Assembly: GCA_012515365.1 (NCBI GenBank)
Contig: JAAYYM010000527.1
Span: 1 to 8,279, forward strand
DNA from: Clostridia bacterium
Lineage (GTDB): Bacteria; Bacillota_A; Clostridia; Lachnospirales; Lachnospiraceae
Reading direction: 5' to 3'
Length of the DNA stretch: 8,279 nucleotides
Part shown: positions 1 to 6,371 of the stretch, one piece after another
Layout of the letters: each line of letters opens with the position of its first letter
Position numbering within the stretch: position 1 is the first letter of the stretch
Notes under the pieces: generated by a model
What the model was told of the DNA's origin: nothing
Seen by the model: only the letters and a program-made list of their open reading frames with translations
The model's database searches: none
Position numbers and translations under genes: made by a program

Positions 1-1037
1 AGTGTGTATGAGAAGAAACGCAGCCAGCCGAAAGAACTTCCACTAATGATCATATAGTAATGAAAGACCATTAAGATAAGATTGAAAACAAGAAATATAG
101 CAAAATCGCTTTTTCGCCATTTATTACGAAAGAATCTGATCAGGACTATCGCTATAAAAAGAGGAATAAATGGTAAAAGACGTTCTAGTTCATAAAGCAG
201 AATGTCGGAATAAGAACCGAAATTTTTTGTAAACAAGCTTTGTGAAACATTTGAGTAAGCCGAATTTAAAAAGTACAAAGGGTTTCCGTTAATAACCCAG
301 TTAAATAGAATCCAAAGAAAAATACCATACGCAAGTGGTGTGAAAATAAGTACAAGTGATCCTTCTACATAATAATACCGTTCAGCTATCCCTTTTTGCG
401 GATAATAAATTTTCTCTTTTTGGCTAAACAATATATGTATAATCACACATAATCCTAATGCTGCTGCAAACGGTATCGCTTCATATCTGGTATAAAACAG
501 GAATACAAGTGCAAAAGCAATTCGCACCAAATGCTTACTCTTTCCCATTTTGATCCATAATGTAAAATTACAGATAATATATACCATCAGGCAGAAGAAA
601 ATCATTTCACTCATACCATTACAGCCATAAAAGAAAATAAAAGGATTTGACGCATACAAAAAGGTAAGTAGTAAAGCAATACTGCGCTTTACTTTCATAC
701 GCTCAAAGGTATCCAATAGAATCCAGACAGTACCTGCTGCGCAAATTGCTGTCACGATCACTGCACATATTCCACTAGAAGCAATTGGTCTCCAGAATTT
801 TGCAAATGCAACAAATGGCAGCTGCAAAGTACTTGGTAAAGGATTCCATACAAGACCGATTGATGCATATCTTGCCGGTTTTACAAAAATAACATAAAAT
901 GCATTTGCAGTCCGGCTAAAAGCATCATTTAATATAATCCCTTTAAAATGACATACATAAAATCCATATGCCAGTTCCAAAAGAAAAGTCATCAAAATAA
1001 TGATACAATTACTTTTATAATTTTTCTTATTCTGCAA
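1..1037 (-). CDS. Polytopic membrane protein, GT-C / family 39-like glycosyltransferase (3' end outside window)
   Basis: An open frame of 345 codons runs from a TTG at 1037-1035 to the left edge with no stop, so the C-terminus is missing. The TTG is chosen because AGGAG (1050-1046) lies 8 nt upstream, a promoter sits just before it, and an in-frame TGA lies further upstream with no ATG between. A later in-frame ATG (residue 16) has no comparable ribosome site and would cut into the first membrane helix. The protein has a short basic N-terminus, a hydrophobic segment at about residues 11-29, then an outside loop with D38-A-F-S-R42, placed like the acidic residue of the first loop in GT-C enzymes. 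More hydrophobic segments lie near 88-107, 119-138, 143-162, 172-202, 226-249, 288-303 and 312-332. Stretches such as NGMSEMIFF and TRYEAIPFA look family-typical. GT-C enzymes move sugars from lipid-phosphate donors at the membrane; donor and acceptor here are unknown. It is a separate transcription unit from the genes upstream. Confidence 0.72.
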   Translation of the reverse strand, partial: MQNKKNYKSNCIIILMTFLLELAYGFYVCHFKGIILNDAFSRTANAFYVIFVKPARYASIGLVWNPLPSTLQLPFVAFAKFWRPIASSGICAVIVTAICAAGTVWILLDTFERMKVKRSIALLLTFLYASNPFIFFYGCNGMSEMIFFCLMVYIICNFTLWIKMGKSKHLVRIAFALVFLFYTRYEAIPFAAALGLCVIIHILFSQKEKIYYPQKGIAERYYYVEGSLVLIFTPLAYGIFLWILFNWVINGNPLYFLNSAYSNVSQSLFTKNFGSYSDILLYELERLLPFIPLFIAIVLIRFFRNKWRKSDFAIFLVFNLILMVFHYYMIISGSSFGWLRFFSYT

Positions 1038-1045
1038 TGTTCTAA

Positions 1046-1050
1046 CTCCT
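1046..1050 (-). promoter_or_regulatory. Ribosome binding site that decides a TTG start
   Basis: AGGAG on the minus strand, 8 nt before TTG at 1037-1035. It supports the non-ATG start of the membrane glycosyltransferase-like protein, for which no upstream ATG exists in frame. Confidence 0.75.
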
Positions 1051-1067
1051 ACTCTAATTCTTGGTCA

Positions 1068-1096
1068 ATTATAAACATTTAATTAAATTTTGTAAA
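1068..1096 (-). promoter_or_regulatory. Sigma-A-type promoter for the membrane glycosyltransferase-like gene
   Basis: The -35 box TTTACA (1096-1091) and the -10 box TATAAT (1073-1068) are 17 nt apart. This is 5/6 and 6/6 to the vegetative consensus at ideal spacing. A strongly AT-rich stretch lies just upstream, as in UP elements. The predicted start of transcription is near 1061, giving a leader of about 24 nt that holds little beyond the AGGAG ribosome site. The gene is therefore expressed apart from the cluster that ends at the terminator at 1264-1235. Confidence 0.75.
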
Positions 1097-1234
1097 TTGA
1101 AAATAAAAACTTTGTCATTTTTACACGGAAACACTGTTTATAAGCTTATTCTTTAGTCAATATACCTAACTCGTTTTCTTTAATTTGTAAGAAACATATT
1201 TGTAGAAAGAGAAAGAATAACCCATTATCTAAAG
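1097..1234. other. Intergenic stretch with no recognised feature
   Basis: An AT-rich spacer between the promoter of the membrane-protein gene and the terminator of the acyl-CoA synthetase gene. It contains the 10-bp palindrome ATAAGCTTAT (1140-1149) but no credible ORF, RNA gene or further terminator that I can see. Confidence 0.5.
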
Positions 1235-1264
1235 AAAGACGAGACATAACAATGTCTCGTCTTT
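1235..1264 (-). terminator. Intrinsic terminator after the acyl-CoA synthetase gene
   Basis: A perfect 13-bp inverted repeat (arms 1264-1252 and 1247-1235) with a 4-nt loop. Read on the minus strand, the stem is followed by CTTT and the right arm itself ends in TTT, giving the T-rich tail TTTCTTT. It begins 61 nt after the stop codon of the acyl-CoA synthetase. It is the only strong terminator in the window, so it probably ends all leftward transcripts from the polyamine, proA, ABC-F and ligase genes. The plus-strand reading has a poorer tail (CTTTGCC), so the minus orientation is preferred. Confidence 0.8.
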
Positions 1265-1325
1265 GCCAGTCGGGATAATCAGATAGAATATCTATATGTA
1301 ATAGTTTCACATTTCAGAACAAAAA

Positions 1326-2960
1326 TCAAGCTTTATTTTGAGCTTCGATCAGTCCGGAACCTCCATATAGTTCTCTAAGCTTCGGTTTTTCTATCTTTCC
1401 GGTTGGGTTTCTTGGTATATCACCAAAAATAAATTTATGTGGACGTTTATATCTTGGAAGCTGTTTGCAGAACTCCTCTACACGTTCTTCCGTCAAAATA
1501 TAGCCTTCTTTTGTTTCAATAATTGCTGCACTGATTTCTCCAAGACGTTTATCAGGTAATCCGATCACTGCAACATCATGAATTGCATCATTTGTACGAA
1601 GAAAATCCTCAATCTGGACAGGATAAATATTCTCACCACCACTAATGATGACATCTTTCTTTCTATCTACAAGAAGGATAAATCCATCCTCATCCTCACG
1701 CGCCATGTCACCAGTATAAAGCCATCCGTCAGCCAGCACTTCCTCTGTAGCCTTTCGGTCGTGATAATAGCAGGTCATCACGCCAGGACCCTTTACTGCA
1801 AGTTCTCCTACTTCGCCTTTATGAACGGTCTCTCGTTTTTCATCAACGATTTTTACTTCCCATCCATATCCGGCCTTACCTATGGTTCCGACTTTATGGA
1901 TATTATCTACACCAAGATGTACACATCCCGGTCCAATCGATTCACTCAGACCATAGTTTGTGTCATATTGATGATTCGGAAAATATTCTTTCCATTTCTT
2001 GATCATACTAGGTGGTACAGGCTGTGCTCCGATATGCATCAGGCGCCACTTCGACAGGTCATAATTCTCCAGTTTAACACGACCACTCTCAATTGCTTCT
2101 AAAATATCCTGTGCCCATGGGACCAAAAGCCACACGATCGTACAATGCTCTTTTGATACCGCATCGAGGATAAATTCTGGTTTTGTTCCTTTTAATAAAA
2201 CTGCCTTACTTCCTGTGATCAGACTTCCAAACCAATGCATCTTCGCCCCGGTATGGTAGAGAGGAGGAATACATAAAAAGACATCATCCTTTGTCTGACC
2301 GTGATGATGCTGTTCTACTTCACAAGAATGCATCAGGCTTCTATGTTTATGTAATATTGCCTTAGGAAATCCGGTAGTACCGGATGAAAAATAAATTGCA
2401 GCATAATCATCATCTGTAATCTCAATATTAGGTGCCTGACTGGAACAGTTCGCTGCCAGTGAATTATAATCATCTGCAAATGTCGGACAGTTCTCACCAA
2501 CATATATTAACAGACGTTTTTTACTGATTTCATCAGCAACTTCCTCTATACGACCGATAAATGCAGGTCCAAAAACCAATACATCTGCTTCCGCCAGCTT
2601 CACACAGTATAGAATTTCATCAGATGCATAACGAAAATTCAAAGGAACGGCTAGTGCACCTGTTTTGAGTATTCCAAAATAAATCGGAAGCCATTCTAAA
2701 CAATTCATCATCAAAATGGCAACCTTATCACCTTTTTTTACTCCTCGTTTAATCAAAAGATTGGCAAAACGATTCGCTTTTTCATCAAACACACTCCATG
2801 TAATTTCACGGCGATAATGAGTTTTTGGATTTGGCTCCATCAATTCATATTCTTTCCATGTTACTCTTCTATCTTCTTTAATTTCAGGATTGATTTCTAC
2901 AAGGCAGATATCATCTGAGAATTCACGACTGTTTCTCTCCAGTAACTCTGTAATTGGCAT
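1326..2960 (-). CDS. Acyl-CoA synthetase / AMP-dependent ligase (ANL superfamily)
   Basis: A 544-residue cytoplasmic enzyme that activates a carboxylic acid with ATP to an acyl-adenylate and then passes it to CoA. All core motifs of the family are present: the phosphate-binding loop YFSSGTTGFPK (190-200), YGLSES (336-341), YTGD (415-418) with the nucleotide-ribose-binding aspartate, the hinge region around DRKKD (432-436) followed by SGGENIYPVQIE (440-451), and the catalytic lysine K522 in PTGKIEK. The length suits a fatty- or aryl-acid CoA ligase. Residues of about 22-54 form a charged insert before the usual N-terminal ITW...FDE stretch. The ATG at 2960 is supported by AGGAG (2973-2969) 8 nt upstream. 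The gene has its own promoter and a terminator downstream. The substrate cannot be read from the sequence: medium- or long-chain fatty acids are the default guess, and carnitine-type, bile-acid or aryl acids are alternatives. No fatty-acid oxidation gene is adjacent to help. Confidence 0.93.
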   Translation of the reverse strand: MPITELLERNSREFSDDICLVEINPEIKEDRRVTWKEYELMEPNPKTHYRREITWSVFDEKANRFANLLIKRGVKKGDKVAILMMNCLEWLPIYFGILKTGALAVPLNFRYASDEILYCVKLAEADVLVFGPAFIGRIEEVADEISKKRLLIYVGENCPTFADDYNSLAANCSSQAPNIEITDDDYAAIYFSSGTTGFPKAILHKHRSLMHSCEVEQHHHGQTKDDVFLCIPPLYHTGAKMHWFGSLITGSKAVLLKGTKPEFILDAVSKEHCTIVWLLVPWAQDILEAIESGRVKLENYDLSKWRLMHIGAQPVPPSMIKKWKEYFPNHQYDTNYGLSESIGPGCVHLGVDNIHKVGTIGKAGYGWEVKIVDEKRETVHKGEVGELAVKGPGVMTCYYHDRKATEEVLADGWLYTGDMAREDEDGFILLVDRKKDVIISGGENIYPVQIEDFLRTNDAIHDVAVIGLPDKRLGEISAAIIETKEGYILTEERVEEFCKQLPRYKRPHKFIFGDIPRNPTGKIEKPKLRELYGGSGLIEAQNKA

Positions 2961-3011
2961 GACCGCATCTCCTGTTCTTCGTCTCTTTAACGCGTTTACT
3001 CGATAAAGTTA

Positions 3012-3040
3012 AGTATACTTGTCTTTCCTACTTGTGTCAA
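3012..3040 (-). promoter_or_regulatory. Near-consensus promoter for the acyl-CoA synthetase gene, overlapping the ABC-F stop codon
   Basis: The -35 box TTGACA (3040-3035) is a perfect match, the spacer is exactly 17 nt, and the -10 box TATACT (3017-3012) matches 5/6. The -35 box contains the TGA stop codon of the ABC-F gene (3039-3037). The predicted transcript start near 3005 gives a leader of about 45 nt ending with the AGGAG site. A short palindrome AACGCGTT (2996-2989) falls about 10-17 nt after the predicted start and could be a repressor site, but it is only 8 bp. Confidence 0.8.
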
Positions 3041-4962
3041 TCCATTAAAGACAGAGTCTGCTCTGTTTCTTCCCACTCTGTCATCAAGGCAAGGAGATTT
3101 TCTTCTTCCTCTTCAATCTGCTTCTGGATATCCTGTAATTTCACATAATCTGTTGCCAGCTCCGGTCTTGCAAGTTCATCCTTAAGTGCACGTATGATTT
3201 CATCCTTTTGCTCAAGCTGTTCTTCTAATTTCTTCAGCTTTCGTGCTACTTTACCTCTTTCTTTTCCCGGATTGATGTATGCCTCATTTTTAGGCTTTTC
3301 TTCTTTGACAGCAGTCGAAATCGCTTTAGTCAGTCTCTCTTCCTGCTGCATCTCTTTTTTTTCAAGCTCAGCTTCATATTCCTCATATCCAAATGAATAA
3401 TACTTACTTCCGGTTTGATCCATAACCAACAGTGTATCCGATACTTGTTTGATAAAATATCTGTCATGCGATACAAAGATCACCGTTCCGTGATAGTCAC
3501 GAAGCATGGATTCTAATGTTTCTTTTCCAACAATATCCATGTGATTTGTCGGCTCATCCAATATAAGAAAATTAGGTCTGCGTTTTAGAATTTTTGCAAG
3601 TGCCAGTCTTACTCTTTCTCCTCCTGACAGCATACTGACCTTTTTGAATACTTCCTCTTGCGTAAAGAGAAACGCGCCAAGGCTATTACGAACCTCTGTC
3701 TGCAATAGGTCTGGAAACTCATCCCAGAATTCATCAAGTACTGTCTTATCACTTGAATATTGTGCCATCTGCTGATCAAAATAACCTACCTCCACATTTG
3801 TACCATAATGATATTCACCGTTTAGTGCATTAATTTTACCAACCAGGGTTTTTAACAGTGTTGATTTTCCTATTCCGTTTCCACCAATGATACCTAGTCT
3901 TTGTCCTCGTTTCATTTCAAATGTTACACACGACAGTTCACAGGTATAACCAATTGATAATTGTCTGACTGATAAAACATCCTTTCCACTTTCCAGATTC
4001 GGTTCAAAATTTGCATGAAAGGTCTTATTATCATACTTATCCGGTGGCTCTATCATGTCCATATGTTCAATCTGTTTTAGCTTGGAACGTGTCATTGCAA
4101 CTTTTGTAGGTTTATTCTTAAACTTTTCTACAATCGTTTTCAGTCGTTCGATCTCTTTTTGCTGTGCAGTATAATCTTTCAACTGTTTTTCATAATTTGC
4201 TCTTTTTGCCGCCATAAAAGAGGTGTAATTGCCCGGATATCGTCTGGCTGTACCATACTCGATCTCATACACAACATCTACGACCTTATCTAAAAACATA
4301 CGATCATGGGATACAATGACTACTGCTCTGTTATAATTGATGAGATACTTTTCAAGCCACTCAATCGTAGAAATATCCAAATGATTGGTTGGCTCATCAA
4401 GTAATAGAATGTCTGGTTTGCTTAAAAGTAATTTGATAAATGCAAGCTTTGTCCTTTGTCCACCGGAAAATTCGCTTAGTTTCTTTTCCTTATCACTTAA
4501 ATCAAACTGAAAGCTTCGTAACATCGTATCATATTCTTTTTCATAGTAATATCCGCCGAGATCCTTGAATTGTTCCTCAAGCTTTGTGTATTCACTGACT
4601 TTTTGCTCAGAATAGTCTGTCTCCAGTTCACTCACAAGCTTCTGTATTCTCTTCTGCATAGACAGAATCGGAGCAAAAACTTTTCTGATTTCCGCATCAA
4701 GTGTCAGATTCTCATCCTCAAAGGTCAGCTGCTTTAAGTATCCGATAGTAGGATTACCTGCTCTGCTGATAAAAATATCCTCATCACTGTCGCGCTTTGC
4801 AAGATCGACTTCTCCTGAAATAAGCTTTAATAAAGTCGTTTTCCCACAGCCATTTCGTCCGACGATTGCTATTTTTTCTGTATTTCTGATTTCAAAATTA
4901 ATATGTTCCAGAATCGTGTCAGCTGCATACTGCACTGCACCATTACTGATTTGATAAAGCAT
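3037..4962 (-). CDS. ABC-F family ATPase, YdiF/Uup-like, ribosome-associated
   Basis: A 641-residue soluble protein with two ATPase domains in one chain and no membrane segment, as in ABC-F translation factors. First domain: Walker A GRNGCGKTT (35-43), signature SGGQR (166-170), Walker B LLLDEPTNHLD (186-196, catalytic E190) and switch histidine H219. A charged helical linker of about residues 240-320 matches the P-site tRNA interaction motif. Second domain: Walker A GGNGIGKST (360-368), signature LSGGER (445-450), Walker B LILDEPTNHMD (466-476, E470) and H499. The C-terminal segment 565-637 is rich in K/E heptads and predicted coiled coil. The length and coiled-coil tail match Bacillus YdiF better than the shorter antibiotic-resistance ABC-F proteins, so I infer a role in resolving stalled translation rather than drug protection. 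Both catalytic sites look intact. It starts 35 nt after proA and is probably co-transcribed with it. The ATG at 4962 follows AGGA (4973-4970) at 7 nt. Confidence 0.93.
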   Translation of the reverse strand: MLYQISNGAVQYAADTILEHINFEIRNTEKIAIVGRNGCGKTTLLKLISGEVDLAKRDSDEDIFISRAGNPTIGYLKQLTFEDENLTLDAEIRKVFAPILSMQKRIQKLVSELETDYSEQKVSEYTKLEEQFKDLGGYYYEKEYDTMLRSFQFDLSDKEKKLSEFSGGQRTKLAFIKLLLSKPDILLLDEPTNHLDISTIEWLEKYLINYNRAVVIVSHDRMFLDKVVDVVYEIEYGTARRYPGNYTSFMAAKRANYEKQLKDYTAQQKEIERLKTIVEKFKNKPTKVAMTRSKLKQIEHMDMIEPPDKYDNKTFHANFEPNLESGKDVLSVRQLSIGYTCELSCVTFEMKRGQRLGIIGGNGIGKSTLLKTLVGKINALNGEYHYGTNVEVGYFDQQMAQYSSDKTVLDEFWDEFPDLLQTEVRNSLGAFLFTQEEVFKKVSMLSGGERVRLALAKILKRRPNFLILDEPTNHMDIVGKETLESMLRDYHGTVIFVSHDRYFIKQVSDTLLVMDQTGSKYYSFGYEEYEAELEKKEMQQEERLTKAISTAVKEEKPKNEAYINPGKERGKVARKLKKLEEQLEQKDEIIRALKDELARPELATDYVKLQDIQKQIEEEEENLLALMTEWEETEQTLSLMD

Positions 4963-4969
4963 GTCTCTT

Positions 4970-4994
4970 TCCTTTCTGTTAATGATCAGAAGGA
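4970..4994 (-). promoter_or_regulatory. Possible hairpin sequestering the ABC-F ribosome binding site
   Basis: On the minus strand TCCTTCTG (4994-4987) can pair with CAGAAAGGA (4978-4970) with one bulged A and an 8-nt loop. The right arm contains the AGGA ribosome site of the ABC-F gene. The left arm begins 3 nt after the proA stop codon, so a ribosome ending proA translation would cover it and free the ribosome site. This suggests translational coupling of proA and ABC-F. The stem is short and no folding calculation was done. Confidence 0.4.
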
Positions 4995-4997
4995 TTC

Positions 4998-6278
4998 TTA
5001 CGAGAGTGGTTTAAAATGGAATTGTTTTTTTCCGGTCGCATAATCATCTACGATATGGCCTTTTCCAAACAATTTATATTTATAAGTAACCAGACCCTCT
5101 AGTCCTACTGGTCCTCTTGCATGTAATTTTCCTGTGCTGACACCTACTTCGGCGCCAAATCCATATTTAAAACCATCTGCAAATCTAGTCGAACAATTGC
5201 AGTATACACCTGCTGAGTCAACCAGCTGCATGAAACGTTTTGCTCTTTCCATGTCTTGCGTTACGATACAGTCTGTATGATGAGAGCCATATTGATTAAT
5301 ATGAGAAACCGCCGCTTCCATGGAATCGACCAATTTAACAGATATGATATAATCCAAATACTCTGTCTTAAAATCTTCTTCATCCGCCGTCGCACACTCA
5401 ATGATTTCCCTGACTTCTTTGGTACCTCGTATCTCCACATTTTTTTCTCTCAATGCTTTTGCAAGTGCAGGTAACAGCTCATTTGCTGCTTTTCTGTTGA
5501 CAAGAAGTGTTTCTACTGCATTGCAGACAGCAACATACTGCGTCTTAGAATCTACAATGACCGGAATGGCTGTTTCTAAATCAAAGGTCTCATCCACATA
5601 AATATGACAAATTCCATCTGCGTGACCCATTACCGGTATCTTCGTATGATCCATGATATATCTGACAAATTCATTTGATCCTCGTGGTATTAAAAGATCA
5701 ACATATTGATCGCATTCTAATAATTCATTGATTTCAGAGCGCAGCTCCGCCTGTGCCATACATCCCTCTGGCAGACCATTTGCAACTACTGCCTGATGAA
5801 TGGTTTCGAATAATGCTCTATTTGTGTACATAGCCTCGCTGCCACCTTTTAAGATCGCACAGTTTCCGCTCTTTAAACAAAGTGTAGCAATCTGTACAAG
5901 GGCATCCGGTCTTGACTCAAAAATAACTCCTATAACTCCGATCGGACATGTTTCACGATATAATTCAAGCCCTTCATCAAGTTCTCTGGATAACTGTAAT
6001 TTAAATAACGGGTCGGGCAGTTTGATCAGTTCTTCGATTCCATCTATGACACCCTGCAGCTTTGCTTCATCAAATTTAAGCCTCTTTAAAATAGGCATTG
6101 CAATCTGATTTTCCTCTGCAATACTTAAATCCTTACGATTAGCGGAAAGGATTTCTTCTTTTTTTTCTGTTAGTGCTTTGGCAACTGCGTGTAGTGCCTG
6201 ATTTCTTTTTTCCAAAGGTAAAACTGCCATCTGAATGCTGTCCTGCTTCAGTATCGCTGCCTGTTCTCGTATATTCAT
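4998..6278 (-). CDS. proA: Gamma-glutamyl phosphate reductase (proline biosynthesis)
   Basis: It reduces gamma-glutamyl phosphate with NADPH to glutamate 5-semialdehyde, the second step from glutamate to proline, in the cytoplasm. The fold is that of an aldehyde dehydrogenase. From the ATG at 6278 the protein is 426 residues, normal for ProA. Visible landmarks in that numbering: FESRPDAL (120-127), LKGGSEA (143-149), the catalytic cysteine C252 in YVAVCNAVET, the ProA signature with HINQYGSHHTD (326-336), and the C-terminal RGPVGLEGLVTYKY (388-401). The ATG at 6278 is preferred over an in-frame GTG at 6287 because GAGGTGA (6290-6284) ends 5 nt before the ATG and overlaps the GTG, which has no ribosome site of its own. 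The usual partner proB (glutamate 5-kinase) is not in the window: the upstream neighbour is nspC. A candidate promoter lies between the two. Confidence 0.96.
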   Translation of the reverse strand: MNIREQAAILKQDSIQMAVLPLEKRNQALHAVAKALTEKKEEILSANRKDLSIAEENQIAMPILKRLKFDEAKLQGVIDGIEELIKLPDPLFKLQLSRELDEGLELYRETCPIGVIGVIFESRPDALVQIATLCLKSGNCAILKGGSEAMYTNRALFETIHQAVVANGLPEGCMAQAELRSEINELLECDQYVDLLIPRGSNEFVRYIMDHTKIPVMGHADGICHIYVDETFDLETAIPVIVDSKTQYVAVCNAVETLLVNRKAANELLPALAKALREKNVEIRGTKEVREIIECATADEEDFKTEYLDYIISVKLVDSMEAAVSHINQYGSHHTDCIVTQDMERAKRFMQLVDSAGVYCNCSTRFADGFKYGFGAEVGVSTGKLHARGPVGLEGLVTYKYKLFGKGHIVDDYATGKKQFHFKPLS

Positions 6279-6283
6279 TCTAT

Positions 6284-6290
6284 TCACCTC
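6284..6290 (-). promoter_or_regulatory. Ribosome binding site that decides the proA start
   Basis: GAGGTGA is a seven-base match to the 3' end of 16S rRNA and ends 5 nt before ATG at 6278-6276. It overlaps the alternative GTG start at 6287-6285, which argues against that longer start. Confidence 0.75.
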
Positions 6291-6321
6291 ATAAAATCTT
6301 CAATATAAAATCAATATCGTT

Positions 6322-6350
6322 AGACTATCCTAAAATCGGAAAAATGTCAA
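6322..6350 (-). promoter_or_regulatory. Candidate promoter for proA and the ABC-F gene
   Basis: A perfect -35 box TTGACA (6350-6345) lies 17 nt from TAGTCT (6327-6322), which matches the -10 consensus at only three positions. It lies in the gap between nspC and proA, and there is no terminator between them. A weak or regulated promoter is plausible, but proA may equally be read through from nspC. Confidence 0.45.
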
Positions 6351-6371
6351 TGTTGATCAAGTATCTGCTGC

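Noticed and set aside
1140..1149. Palindrome ATAAGCTTAT upstream of the membrane-protein promoter
   Set aside because: Ten bases of AT-rich symmetry are expected by chance in such a spacer, and it lies over 40 nt upstream of the -35 box with no second copy.
1275..1300. Small inverted repeat near the end of the acyl-CoA synthetase gene (ATAGA/TCTAT)
   Set aside because: Five AT-rich pairs with a 3-nt loop and no T run; the 13-bp stem at 1235-1264 explains termination better.
1578..2102. Long plus-strand frame (174 codons) opposite the acyl-CoA synthetase
   Set aside because: It lies wholly antisense to well-conserved coding sequence, the translation is low-complexity and resembles no family, and I see no promoter or ribosome site for it.
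4963..4997. Attenuator/leader peptide upstream of the ABC-F gene, as in resistance ABC-F genes
   Set aside because: Only 35 nt separate proA from ABC-F, with no leader ORF or alternative terminator stem; only the ribosome-site hairpin remains plausible.
6345..6360. Possible terminator after nspC (TCAA/TTGA arms followed by a T run on the minus strand)
   Set aside because: The stem is only 4 bp with a 2-nt loop and overlaps the TTGACA box; too weak to count as a terminator.
6288..6371. T-box or other proline-sensing riboswitch before proA
   Set aside because: The gap is too short to hold a T-box and shows no T-box sequence or terminator.
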